Assembly: GCA_021155045.1 (NCBI GenBank)
Contig: JAJNQB010000020.1
Span: forward strand, 46,960-110,959
DNA length: 64,000 bases
From: Arcticibacter sp.
GTDB lineage: Bacteria > Bacteroidota > Bacteroidia > 2-12-FULL-35-15
Direction: 5' to 3'
The position numbers were made by a program, and so were the translations under genes. Below are positions 6,947-15,054 of this stretch, piece after piece. Below the pieces are notes generated by a model. It had not been told where the DNA came from. It ran no database searches and saw nothing but the letters and a program-made list of their open reading frames with translations. Every line of letters begins with the position of its first letter. The stretch's first letter is position 1.

Positions 6947-7612
6947 ACTGGCATTTTTCATTCAATAAATATGTGGCGACGTTAATATCATAAACTCATT
7001 TTGTTTTTCAATTATTTCAAACAGTTCTAAAAGCTCTTGTCTTTTTAAAGATTCAACTTTTCTGCCAAATAAGTAATTAGATAAATTTTCTATACCTGTT
7101 ATTCTTCTTTTAACCGTATCCCTTTCAATAAGTTTAAAGTCTGCATTATGCAAATAATAGTCAAAGCATTTTTCTGGAGTAGAATACTTTTGAATTCCAA
7201 AACTGAACCAATACCCACGTAAAGTATCTTCCATTAAACCATTTGAAGTCAGAGGATAAATTACCCAATTTACTGGTGAATCAAGTTTATAAACACTCTT
7301 ATGAATTGGATTATTTTCCAGTGAATATTCCTTAGTTTCTTCTAATAATCTATTTTTTAATCCCCAAATCGCTTTTCTATTTCGACATTTTCCATATATA
7401 CTGTCATGGAACTGATATAAGGATTGAGGAAATGAAGGACTGTCGTTAATTATGGTTGTTATTCTTATTAATTCGTTTTTGGAAATCTGTCCTTTCCATG
7501 AATTGTTAAGTTTCAAAAGAATCCAAAGACAAAGCATAACTAACCCAACAGCAATGCCTACTCCAGTAATCTTCAGTATATAAAGTATTTTCTTCATATG
7601 CTTGTGCCTAAC
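6941..7612. mobile_element. Integron-like gene cassette 3 (single gene)
   Basis: The unit starts TTAGGCACTGGCA after the G at 6940. The complement of that sequence (12 of 14 bases, with the first 9 perfect) occurs at 7599-7612, just before palindrome C. This is the expected pairing of the two ends of one cassette. It carries one gene on the minus strand that fills nearly the whole unit (6962-7597). The end given here is the GCCTAAC core; the palindrome continues to about 7655. Confidence 0.5.
6962..7597 (-). CDS. Membrane-anchored protein of unknown function, cassette gene
   Basis: The 211-residue product has one N-terminal hydrophobic segment (about residues 7-30, GVGIAVGLVMLCLWILL) and a soluble remainder, presumably periplasmic. 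The stretch from about 120 (VIYPLTSNGLMEDTLRGYWFSFGIQKYSTPEKCFDYYL) to IENLSNYLFGRKVESLKRQELLELFEIIE faintly recalls family 51 transglycosylase proteins (segments near the Y(F/L)GK...SL.E motif), but catalytic Glu residues cannot be assigned. I do not claim that activity. The start codon is 7 bases from the end core of the cassette, so the gene is tightly bounded by recombination sites. It must have a very short leader or rely on transcription from the integrase side. Confidence 0.7.
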   Translation of the reverse strand: MKKILYILKITGVGIAVGLVMLCLWILLKLNNSWKGQISKNELIRITTIINDSPSFPQSLYQFHDSIYGKCRNRKAIWGLKNRLLEETKEYSLENNPIHKSVYKLDSPVNWVIYPLTSNGLMEDTLRGYWFSFGIQKYSTPEKCFDYYLHNADFKLIERDTVKRRITGIENLSNYLFGRKVESLKRQELLELFEIIEKQNEFMILTSPHIY

Positions 7613-7655
7613 TTACTTATATGTACACCTTTTCACTCCAAAGGTATACATATAC
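7604..7655. repeat. attC-like palindrome C at the integrase end of the array
   Basis: GTGCCTAAC (7604-7612) contains a perfect RYYYAAC core. Five bases on, TATATGTACACCTTT (7618-7632) pairs with AAAGGTATACATATA (7641-7655) across a short loop. No GTTA core follows the right arm; the sequence reads CAACAAAA. The site is therefore half-typical: left side good, right side lost or never present. With an 8-base loop it is much shorter than sites A and B. It could also act as a hairpin between the convergent ends of the array and the integrase. Confidence 0.45.
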
Positions 7656-7709
7656 AACAAAAACCTGCTGACTTTGTATACTCCTTTTAGAAAAAGTTGT
7701 TCTTTGTTT

Positions 7710-8858
7710 TTATATCTCCAAATCATCTATTGGCGATTGTATTTGTTGTATTGCTTTGTTGCTTACATGAGTATATATTTCTGTTGTTCGGCTACTTTTG
7801 TGTCCCAAAATTTCTTGTATATACCGTAAATCTGTGCCCTTTTCAAGAAGGTGGGTTGCATAACTATGTCTCAACCAATGCAAACTCACCGGCTTGTTTA
7901 TTTTTGCTAAAGTAACACTATTTTTTAATACTTTTTGTAAACTCTGTTCAGAATATTTTTCATTTTTATTTTGTCCCTCAAATAAAAAAAGCTGAGGCTT
8001 GTATGCTACATAATACGCTCTCAATAAAATAATTATTTTTTCGGGCAATGGCGCAATTCTATCTTTATTGCCCTTGGCTTTGCGTATTATCAATAATTTG
8101 CGCTTAGAATCAACATCATTAATTTTTAGATTTAATAATTCACTTCTTCTTAATCCGCAAGCATAAATAAGAGAAAGAGCCGCTTTGTGCTTGATATTTT
8201 TAGTAACCTTTAGTATTTTTTCTACCTCTTCTTTGCTTAAAACATTGGGCAACAACTTCGCTCTTTTTGGGCGGTGAATAAGCTCCACCTGCATTTTAGT
8301 GTTTTCAATTTTACTAAAAAACAATTTTATCGCATTTACCACTTGGTTCTGAAATGTTGCCGAAAACCCATTTGCCAAAATATATTCGTTATTAAACAAA
8401 ATCATATCTTCATTGGTAATTTCCGAAATAGCTTTTTGATTATAAAATCGCAAAAAAGTTTTAAGCGCATTGCTATATGTTTCTATAGTGCTTTCGCTAT
8501 ATCGCTTGGAGCGCAACCAGCGTTTGTATTGTTCTATCTTTTTTATTCCTTCTTCATTTAGTGGTTCCAGTTTTTCTGCAGGATTTTTTCTTTCGATTTT
8601 TATATTCGAAAGTATATTGCTTTCTTTCTTTTTTAATGCATCCCAATTCAGCCACGTTTTTCCTTTAAAAAGTAAAAATATTTTATTGAAATTTTCTTTT
8701 GTATCGGCTACATGCCATGCTTGAAAAGAGTTGCTCCACCTAGCATCGGGTACTTGTTTTAAAATTAAGATAAGATTTTTATTATAAGGAAATTTAAGAA
8801 ACAATCGTTTTTCTTTATGGTGTAAGCCTCTTTCAATAATAATTGTATCGTTGTACAT
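7710..8858 (-). CDS. Tyrosine recombinase / site-specific integrase
   Basis: I chose the ATG at 8858 (382 residues): the frame opens at 8933, but the extra 25 residues look non-native, while AGGAA lies just before 8858. The first 70 residues form an extra domain seen in Bacteroidota integrases (ERGLHHKEKRLFLKFPYN ... ARWSNSFQAWHV). Then come a SAM-like core-binding domain and a catalytic domain with all six residue positions visible: Arg in CGLRRSE, Lys in KGNKDR, HxxR in HWLRH, His in LGHKS and Tyr in IYTHV. The C-terminal tail (NKAIQQIQSPIDDL) recalls IntI (RSPLD), but the IntI-specific insertion between the first Arg and HxxR is missing. Its 3' end faces the cassette array. Confidence 0.9.
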   Translation of the reverse strand: MYNDTIIIERGLHHKEKRLFLKFPYNKNLILILKQVPDARWSNSFQAWHVADTKENFNKIFLLFKGKTWLNWDALKKKESNILSNIKIERKNPAEKLEPLNEEGIKKIEQYKRWLRSKRYSESTIETYSNALKTFLRFYNQKAISEITNEDMILFNNEYILANGFSATFQNQVVNAIKLFFSKIENTKMQVELIHRPKRAKLLPNVLSKEEVEKILKVTKNIKHKAALSLIYACGLRRSELLNLKINDVDSKRKLLIIRKAKGNKDRIAPLPEKIIILLRAYYVAYKPQLFLFEGQNKNEKYSEQSLQKVLKNSVTLAKINKPVSLHWLRHSYATHLLEKGTDLRYIQEILGHKSSRTTEIYTHVSNKAIQQIQSPIDDLEI

Positions 8859-8943
8859 ATTTCCTGATATATAGTGTTTCAAAAGTAGAATAAAAAAACA
8901 ATTCAAAAAAATATTTTGATTAGATTTAGCCATATTTTTAACC

Positions 8944-9132
8944 GCAATTAGACAGTAGAAAGCTTTGGAAAAAGCTACACTATCTGTCTTAATGCTGTTA
9001 ATCCCGATTTAGTGTTTGTTAGAATTTCTTATCCCCATAAAACACAAGAAAGTCTTACAAACACTTAATCGTAGGCAGGTCAAATAATGAACTGCCTATT
9101 TAGGGTTAACTAACACCATCTTTTACCCTAAA
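8944..9132. repeat. Cluster of four palindromes between the integrase and aspC-like gene
   Basis: In the 345-base gap upstream of the integrase start there are four separate inverted repeats: 8944-8966 with 8971-8995; 9005-9030 with 9046-9071 (23 of 26 bases pair); 9074-9079 with 9091-9096; and 9099-9106 with 9125-9132. None has the TAAC/GTTA layout of the array sites. They could be an attI-like or integrase-regulatory region, or transcription hairpins. No gene is present in 8859-9203. A TAGTTTTG -7-like box at 9173-9180 may serve the aminotransferase. Confidence 0.5.
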
Positions 9133-9203
9133 CAAACAGATGAAAAAAAACAGTCAAATCCCACAATTTTATTAGTTTTGTAAACTCTAAACTAATATTT
9201 TGT

Positions 9204-10397
9204 ATGAGTAAATTATCCAACAGAATTAATAATTTGGCTGAATCGCAAACGCTTGCAATGGCTAAAAAAAGCCGTGAGTTACAAGCGCAAGGAAAAGACA
9301 TCATCAGCCTTAGTATTGGTGAGCCTGATTTTAATACCCCTGATTTTATTAAGGAAGCTGCTAAAAAAGCGATTGATAATAATATAACTCGTTACACTCC
9401 AGTACCCGGAATTTTAGAGTTGCGCAAAGCAATTTCTGAAAAATTTAAACGAGACAATAACTTAACTTATACTCCAGAACAAATTGTGGTATCAACAGGA
9501 GCAAAACAATCGCTTGCCAATGTTATATTAAGTTTGGTAAACCCTGGCGAAGAAGTTATTGTACCCATCCCGTATTGGGTAAGTTATATTGAAACAATTA
9601 AATTGGCTGAAGGTATTCCTGTTACAATTCCAACTTCGGTAGAATCTAATTTTAAAATTACTGCCGAACAATTAAAAAAATCTATTACGCCAAAAACTAA
9701 ATTAATTGTTTTTAGCACACCTTGTAACCCAAGTGGTTCGGTATATTCAAAAGAAGAATTAAAATCATTGGCTGATGTAATTATTCAGCATCCTGATTTG
9801 TATGTTATTTCAGACGAAATTTATGAATACATTAATTTTGTTGGAAAACATGAAAGTCTTGCACAATTTGATTTTATGTATGACAGAGTAATTACTGTAA
9901 ATGGTGTTTCAAAAGGTTTTGCCATGACAGGCTGGAGAATAGGTTACATTGGCGCCCCAAAATGGATTGCCGATGCTTGTGATAAAATGCAAGGTCAGTT
10001 TACTTCAGGAACATGTTCTGTGGCTCAAATGGCTGCAATGGAAGCTATAAAAGCAAATCCAAACGTTACAATTGAAATGCGTGATGCATTTAAAAAACGA
10101 AGAGACTTGGTTTTAGATTTATTAAAAGAAATCCCTGGAATGAAAACAAATGTGCCTGATGGTGCATTTTATATTTTTCCAGATATTTCATTTTATTTTG
10201 GTAAATCATATAATAATTATCATATAAAAAATTCAACCGATTTAAGTATGTATTTGCTTGAAGAAGGAAATGTAGCATTGGTATCGGGTGATGCATTTGG
10301 TGATGATAATTGCATTCGTTTTTCGTATGCAACTTCCGAAGAAAGATTGATTGAGTCTGTAAAACGCGTAAAAGAAGCTTTAGCAAAACTTAAATAA
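9204..10397 (+). CDS. aspC: Pyridoxal-phosphate aspartate aminotransferase, class I
   Basis: The 397-residue protein aligns along its length with class I aminotransferases of the AspC/AatA type. Visible: SIGEPDFNTP near the N-terminus, the YTPVPG substrate-gate region, NPSG in the cofactor pocket, SDEIYE, and VSKGFAMTGWRIGY with the Schiff-base lysine K237. It moves amino groups between aspartate and 2-oxoglutarate in the cytoplasm; related enzymes also accept prephenate, so exact specificity is uncertain. Its stop TAA shares one base with the next ATG, so translation is coupled to the heptose kinase gene. It is the first gene of a plus-strand run up to 12913 and marks the return to core genome after the array. 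Confidence 0.92.
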   Translation: MSKLSNRINNLAESQTLAMAKKSRELQAQGKDIISLSIGEPDFNTPDFIKEAAKKAIDNNITRYTPVPGILELRKAISEKFKRDNNLTYTPEQIVVSTGAKQSLANVILSLVNPGEEVIVPIPYWVSYIETIKLAEGIPVTIPTSVESNFKITAEQLKKSITPKTKLIVFSTPCNPSGSVYSKEELKSLADVIIQHPDLYVISDEIYEYINFVGKHESLAQFDFMYDRVITVNGVSKGFAMTGWRIGYIGAPKWIADACDKMQGQFTSGTCSVAQMAAMEAIKANPNVTIEMRDAFKKRRDLVLDLLKEIPGMKTNVPDGAFYIFPDISFYFGKSYNNYHIKNSTDLSMYLLEEGNVALVSGDAFGDDNCIRFSYATSEERLIESVKRVKEALAKLK

Positions 10398-11383
10398 TGA
10401 CTTTACAAGAAATATTCAAATCCTTCAACAAGCTCAATGTATTAATCATTGGCGATGTAATGATTGATTCTTATATGTGGGGAAATGTAAATCGTATTTC
10501 GCCCGAAGCTCCTGTTCCTGTGGTTTCTGTAAATAAAAAAGAGAATAGGTTAGGAGGTGCAGCAAATGTTGCCTTAAATATTCAAGCACTAGGAGGCAAT
10601 GCAATTTTATGCTCTGTAATTGGTGCCGATGAAAATAGTAAACTGTTTTTTAATTTATTGAAAAAACAAAAACTTACGAACGAAGGAATAATAACAAGTA
10701 CAAAAAGAATCACTACTGTTAAAACACGTGTTATTGGTGCTAATCATCAAATGTTACGTGTAGATGAAGAAATTGAAACAGCCATCAACTCTGCTGAAGA
10801 ATCAGCATTGCTTGATAAAATAAAAAAGATGCTTGAGCTTAAAAAAATTGATGTAATTATTTTCGAAGATTATGACAAAGGTTCAATTACACCTGCTTTA
10901 ATTAAAAAAACGGTTGTATTGGCAAAACAAAAAGGTATTCCAACAGTTGTTGATCCAAAGAAAAATAATTTTATGGCTTACACAGGAGTTACTTTATTTA
11001 AGCCTAATTTAAAAGAATTAAAAGAAGGATTGAAAATTGATTTTGATGTAAATAAATTGCCTGAGTTAAATAAAGCTGTTGATGTATTTATAAAAAATCA
11101 AAAAATTAATACGGCTTTAATTACACTTTCCGAAAAAGGAATTTACATTCATAACTCAAATTCAAAAACAGTGATACCTGCTCATCAGCGCGATATCACA
11201 GATGTTTCAGGAGCAGGAGATACAGTAGTAAGTGTTGCTGCAATGTGTACAGCATTAAAATTACCTGCTGCTACCACTGCAAAATTATCAAACCTTGCTG
11301 GCGGTTTGGTGTGCGAAAAAGTTGGAGTAGTGCCAATCGACAAAAAACAACTTTTAGCAGAAGCTTTAAAAGAAAAGTTATAG
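10397..11383 (+). CDS. rfaE1: D-glycero-beta-D-manno-heptose-7-phosphate kinase
   Basis: A PfkB/ribokinase-fold sugar kinase of 328 residues. The start IGDVMIDSYMWGNVNRISPEAPVPV is characteristic of the kinase half of HldE. GGAANVALN binds sugar, EDYDKG and VDPKK are internal motifs, and DVSGAGDT near the C-terminus holds the catalytic Asp and anion hole. It phosphorylates heptose 7-phosphate at C1 on the route to ADP-heptose for lipopolysaccharide. The nucleotidyltransferase half of the fused E. coli enzyme is absent, so it would be a separate gene elsewhere. It overlaps the aminotransferase stop by one base. Confidence 0.9.
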   Translation: MTLQEIFKSFNKLNVLIIGDVMIDSYMWGNVNRISPEAPVPVVSVNKKENRLGGAANVALNIQALGGNAILCSVIGADENSKLFFNLLKKQKLTNEGIITSTKRITTVKTRVIGANHQMLRVDEEIETAINSAEESALLDKIKKMLELKKIDVIIFEDYDKGSITPALIKKTVVLAKQKGIPTVVDPKKNNFMAYTGVTLFKPNLKELKEGLKIDFDVNKLPELNKAVDVFIKNQKINTALITLSEKGIYIHNSNSKTVIPAHQRDITDVSGAGDTVVSVAAMCTALKLPAATTAKLSNLAGGLVCEKVGVVPIDKKQLLAEALKEKL

Positions 11384-11419
11384 TTCTGTGGATGTATTTA
11401 TTTTAAAGCTATATTTTAG

Positions 11420-12148
11420 ATGACTAAAGTTGTAACCCCTTATAAAAATTCAGATTCGAGCAAAAAAGAACAAGTGGCAGAAATGTTTAACAACATTGCT
11501 CCCAAATATGATTTTCTGAATCAATTACTTTCATTAGGCATTCACAAAGGCTGGAGAAGAAAAGCTATTAAATTAATTTCTGTAAACAATCCTAAAACTA
11601 TTTTGGATATTGCTACAGGAACAGCCGATTTTGCAATAGAAGCAATAAAAATAAATCCAACCAAAGTTGTGGGTGTAGATATTTCTTCTGGAATGTTGGC
11701 ATTGGGAGAAGAAAAAATTAAGAAGTTAAACTTAAAAGATAAAATAGAATTAAAATTAGCCGATTCAGAAAATTTACCTTTCGAAAATAATGCATTTGAT
11801 GCTATAACTGTTGGTTTTGGTGTTCGCAATTTCGAAAACTTAGAAAAAGGAATTAGTGATATTTATAGAGTTCTAAATAATGGAGGCATGCTTGCAATAC
11901 TTGAATTTTCAAAACCTAAAAAATTTCCAATAAAACAATTTTACAATTTTTATTTTCGATTTATTACTCCCACAATCGGAAAAATATTTTCAAAAGATGC
12001 ATCAGCTTATACGTATTTACCAGAATCGGTAAATGCTTTCCCTGATGGAGAAAATTTTTTAAATGTGCTTAAAAAATCAGGGTTTAAACAAACAAAGGCT
12101 TACCCTTTAACTTTTGGAATAGCCAGTATTTATATTGCACATAAATAA
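11420..12148 (+). CDS. ubiE: Demethylmenaquinone / ubiquinone methyltransferase
   Basis: The 242 residues have all UbiE/MenG family marks: the N-terminal VAEMFNNIAPKYDFLNQLLSLG.H..WR segment, the SAM-binding LDIATGTADFAIEA, and GFGVRNFENLEKGI plus ILEFSKP in the C-terminal half. It C-methylates the quinone ring; in a Bacteroidota cell the product is menaquinone. It lies 36 bases after the kinase gene and 42 bases before the porT-like gene. A ubiE-porT pairing is frequent in this phylum, which supports both calls. Confidence 0.95.
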   Translation: MTKVVTPYKNSDSSKKEQVAEMFNNIAPKYDFLNQLLSLGIHKGWRRKAIKLISVNNPKTILDIATGTADFAIEAIKINPTKVVGVDISSGMLALGEEKIKKLNLKDKIELKLADSENLPFENNAFDAITVGFGVRNFENLEKGISDIYRVLNNGGMLAILEFSKPKKFPIKQFYNFYFRFITPTIGKIFSKDASAYTYLPESVNAFPDGENFLNVLKKSGFKQTKAYPLTFGIASIYIAHK

Positions 12149-12190
12149 TATTTTTATCACCTTTACGTTCCCTTACAATAAATCATAAAA

Positions 12191-12913
12191 TTGAAAGCAC
12201 AAACAAAATACATTTTAATTGGATTAATAATTATTTTTGCCCAGTTTGCAAAAGCTCAAGACCCAAACGAGCGCGGAAATTTAACTAATTATTACAATGA
12301 AACACTTCATTTTGGTTTTACATTAGGCGTAAATCGAACTAATTTTTTAATTTCTCCTGTTCAACATTTTGAACGCTTTGACACCTTAAAGTGGGTGCGT
12401 TCCTCCCCAAAATTTGGTTTTAATTTGGGTATTGTTTCTGAATTGAGATTACATAAATATATTACACTTAGGTTTGTTCCTAGTTTATCGTTTGCTGAGC
12501 GTAATCTTCAATATTATTTTGAAGGACATGATACTGTTATAAGAATAAAAAATATTGAATCTACTTTCTTAAACTTTCCATTGAATTTAAAACTTCGTTC
12601 CAAACGTGTTAAAAATTTTGGTGCATACATTCTTGGTGGCGGTGGTTATAGTTTAGATTTAGCATCAAAACGCAAAGTAAAAAATGATAGTACCGACCCG
12701 AACGAACAAATTGTACGCTTGAAACGCGATGATTTTTCGTATGAAGCAGGAGCAGGGGTGGAGTTTTACTTAGAATATTTTAAATTTGGTATTGAGCTTA
12801 AAATGAGTCAAGGAGTAAAAAACTTATTGATTAAAGACGATACCGTTTACTCTCGTTCCATAGATAAGCTCAATTCACGAGTGTTCCTTATTTCTATAAC
12901 CTTCGAAGGTTAA
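12191..12913 (+). CDS. porT: PorT-family outer-membrane beta-barrel protein (type IX secretion)
   Basis: The 240-residue product begins at TTG (12191), chosen because it gives a clean signal peptide (hydrophobic core, then AKAQ) and no ATG is available. The mature part is rich in alternating beta strands (HFGFTLGVNRTNF, FGFNLGIVSEL, FGAYILGGGGYSL, DDFSYEAGAGVEFY) and ends in VFLISITFEG, an outer-membrane barrel ending. Length, barrel pattern and position after ubiE match PorT, which is needed for type IX secretion in gliding and pathogenic Bacteroidota. Without similarity data another small PorT-like barrel cannot be excluded. Confidence 0.8.
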   Translation: MKAQTKYILIGLIIIFAQFAKAQDPNERGNLTNYYNETLHFGFTLGVNRTNFLISPVQHFERFDTLKWVRSSPKFGFNLGIVSELRLHKYITLRFVPSLSFAERNLQYYFEGHDTVIRIKNIESTFLNFPLNLKLRSKRVKNFGAYILGGGGYSLDLASKRKVKNDSTDPNEQIVRLKRDDFSYEAGAGVEFYLEYFKFGIELKMSQGVKNLLIKDDTVYSRSIDKLNSRVFLISITFEG

Positions 12914-12914
12914 T

Positions 12915-13691
12915 TTATACGATTCGTTTAAGAAGTCTTAATTGATGTGAATAATCTTTTTTATCGTTATTAAAAATTCCATGATGGTCAAAACCATCAA
13001 TACGAACTTTTCCAGCAGCATGAATAATTTTATTGTTGTCTAAAACAATTCCTACATGTACAATTCTTCCTTCTTCATTATCAAAAAAAGCTAAGTCTCC
13101 AGCTTCTGCTTCTTCCACAAAACTTAATATTTCGCCTTGTTCAGCTTGCTGGTAAGCATCTCGTTTTAGTTTTACACCATTGAGTTTATATACCATTTGT
13201 GTAAAGCCGCTACAATCTATTCCAAATGGTGATTTTCCGCCCCACAAATACGGTGCATTTAAAAATTGAACAGCAGTATCCAGTATTCCATTTTTGCCAT
13301 TTGGTAAATTTCCTTTTATGGTTTCTCCTTCAAAAGAATAAGTTTGATTTTCTATCAAACATTCGCCATTTTCAAAATTTGGTAATGTGCTTCCAATAAC
13401 TATGGGTAAAAGATTAGAAGTGTTTTTGTGATTAATTAATTGAACAAATTCATTGCTACAAACAATATCATCTGTATTTAATAAATCAAATGTTTGTTGG
13501 GCAATTGGTAAAAATTGTTTTTTATCTATCCAGCAATCGTAATTATCGTAAGCTGTTTTTATGTTACACCAATTTCCTTCTCTCGTTATAATTTCAAATA
13601 TATCACCAAATAAAAGCTGAGTAACCATCTCGCTTCTGTCCGATGGCTCCTTTCTGCATGGTACAATACTTAAATTACATATTCCGTACAT
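12915..13691 (-). CDS. NlpC/P60 (C40) peptidase with SH3-like N-terminus
   Basis: A 258-residue protein. The N-terminal 100 residues form bacterial SH3-type wall-binding folds (CRKEPSDRSEMVTQLLFGDIFEI..., WCNIKTAYDNYDCWI). The C-terminal 110 residues are an NlpC/P60 domain with catalytic Cys in YLWGGKSPFGIDCSGF, His in RIVHVGIVL and a third polar site near IIHAAG. Such enzymes cleave D-Glu-meso-DAP bonds in peptidoglycan peptides. No clear signal peptide is present, so it may be cytosolic and recycle muropeptides, as DipA-type family members do. It converges with the porT-like gene, leaving one base between stops. Confidence 0.88.
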   Translation of the reverse strand: MYGICNLSIVPCRKEPSDRSEMVTQLLFGDIFEIITREGNWCNIKTAYDNYDCWIDKKQFLPIAQQTFDLLNTDDIVCSNEFVQLINHKNTSNLLPIVIGSTLPNFENGECLIENQTYSFEGETIKGNLPNGKNGILDTAVQFLNAPYLWGGKSPFGIDCSGFTQMVYKLNGVKLKRDAYQQAEQGEILSFVEEAEAGDLAFFDNEEGRIVHVGIVLDNNKIIHAAGKVRIDGFDHHGIFNNDKKDYSHQLRLLKRIV

Positions 13692-13751
13692 TTTATAGTT
13701 TTAGTCTTTACTTGTTAGTAGCTAATCTTTCGCTTCTACTGCTAATAAAGA

Positions 13752-14930
13752 TTATACAAGTTCAACAACCACAGCGCTAGCACCCCCGCCACCATTACAG
13801 ATTCCAGCAGCTCCGTATTTTGCTTTGTTTTGTTTTAATACATGGATAAGTGTTACCACTATTCTTGCACCAGAACAACCTAAAGGATGCCCTAATGAAA
13901 CAGCTCCACCATTTACATTCACTTTTGAAGCATCTAATTTCATTTTTTGCATGTTCACTATTCCAACAGTTGAAAATGCTTCATTTAATTCGAAATAATG
14001 AATATCTCCTAATGTCAAACCTGCTTTTGATACCGCTTTTGGTACAGCCAACGAAGGTGCAGTTGTAAACCATTCTGGAGCATGTTCTGCATCTGCATAC
14101 CCTTTGATGATAGCAATTGGTTTTACTCCTAATTTTTCAGCTTTTTCTTTGCTCATTAATACAACTGCTGCTGCACCATCATTCATTGTTGATGAGTTTG
14201 CTGCTGTTGCCGTTCCTTCTTTTGAAAAAGCTGCTTTTAATTCAGGTATTTTATCGAAGCGTACATTTTTATATTCTTCATCCTCTTTCATTAAAATTGG
14301 ATCACCTTTACGTTGTGGGATTTCAACTGGAACAATTTCGTCATTGAATTTTCCTGCAGCCCAAGCTGCTTGTGAACGTTTGTATGATTCTATTGCAAAA
14401 GCATCTTGGTCTTCACGAGAAATATTACATTCCTTAGCACATAAATCAGCCGCATTACCCATTGCATAGTTATTGTAAACGTCAGTCAAACCATCTTTAG
14501 CTAAGCCGTCAATCATGGTAACATTACCATATTTATTTCCCCAACGTAAGTTTTCAGAATAAAATGGTACTTGACTCATGTTTTCCATTCCTCCAGCCAC
14601 AACAACATCAGCATCACCGAGCATAATGCTTTGTGCACCAATCATAATTGCTTTCATGCCTGAAGCACACACTTTATTTATTGTTGTACATTGTACAGTA
14701 TTGGGTAAGCCTGCAAACATAGCAGCTTGACGAGCAGGAGCTTGCCCTAAATTAGCTTGTAAAACACTTCCCATATACACTTCTTGCACTTCTTTACCAT
14801 CAACACCTGCTTTTGCTAAAGCTCCTTTTATTGCCGTTGCTCCTAATTTAGTTGCCGAAACACTTGCTAATGCACCACCAAAACTTCCCATTGGTGTTCT
14901 TACTGCTGATATAATATAAACTTCTTTCAT
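13752..14930 (-). CDS. atoB: Acetyl-CoA C-acetyltransferase (thiolase)
   Basis: The 392 residues cover the whole thiolase family. The acyl-accepting Cys lies in TINKVCASGMKAI, the His in SLGHPLGCSGAR and the second Cys in GICNGGGGASA at the C-terminus. It condenses or cleaves acetoacetyl-CoA; the size and the N-terminal VRTPMGSFGGAL fit the short-chain biosynthetic type more than the long-chain FadA type. It appears monocistronic: the NlpC/P60 start is 60 bases downstream on the same strand and the tmRNA lies upstream. Gene name by family resemblance only. Confidence 0.92.
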   Translation of the reverse strand: MKEVYIISAVRTPMGSFGGALASVSATKLGATAIKGALAKAGVDGKEVQEVYMGSVLQANLGQAPARQAAMFAGLPNTVQCTTINKVCASGMKAIMIGAQSIMLGDADVVVAGGMENMSQVPFYSENLRWGNKYGNVTMIDGLAKDGLTDVYNNYAMGNAADLCAKECNISREDQDAFAIESYKRSQAAWAAGKFNDEIVPVEIPQRKGDPILMKEDEEYKNVRFDKIPELKAAFSKEGTATAANSSTMNDGAAAVVLMSKEKAEKLGVKPIAIIKGYADAEHAPEWFTTAPSLAVPKAVSKAGLTLGDIHYFELNEAFSTVGIVNMQKMKLDASKVNVNGGAVSLGHPLGCSGARIVVTLIHVLKQNKAKYGAAGICNGGGGASAVVVELV

Positions 14931-15054
14931 AACTTAATTTATTGTTTTTTTATTTCTTAATTATAGAACCCAAATTTACGGTTATTAAATACATTTTTAT
15001 GCTTTTGTTTTTAAAAACTAAACGATAAAATTTTTAAAAATGTAAGTTTTTATG

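Noticed and set aside
3141..7655. CRISPR array or simple repeat array
   Set aside because: The palindromes differ in sequence, are kilobases apart and have no regular spacers; no cas genes are present.
8859..8933. Upstream start for the integrase
   Set aside because: The first 25 codons are unlike the family's beginning; a ribosome-binding-like AGGAA precedes the ATG at 8858.
1..9203. Prophage or conjugative transposon
   Set aside because: No capsid, terminase, relaxase or mobilisation genes; only a tyrosine recombinase and cargo genes are present.
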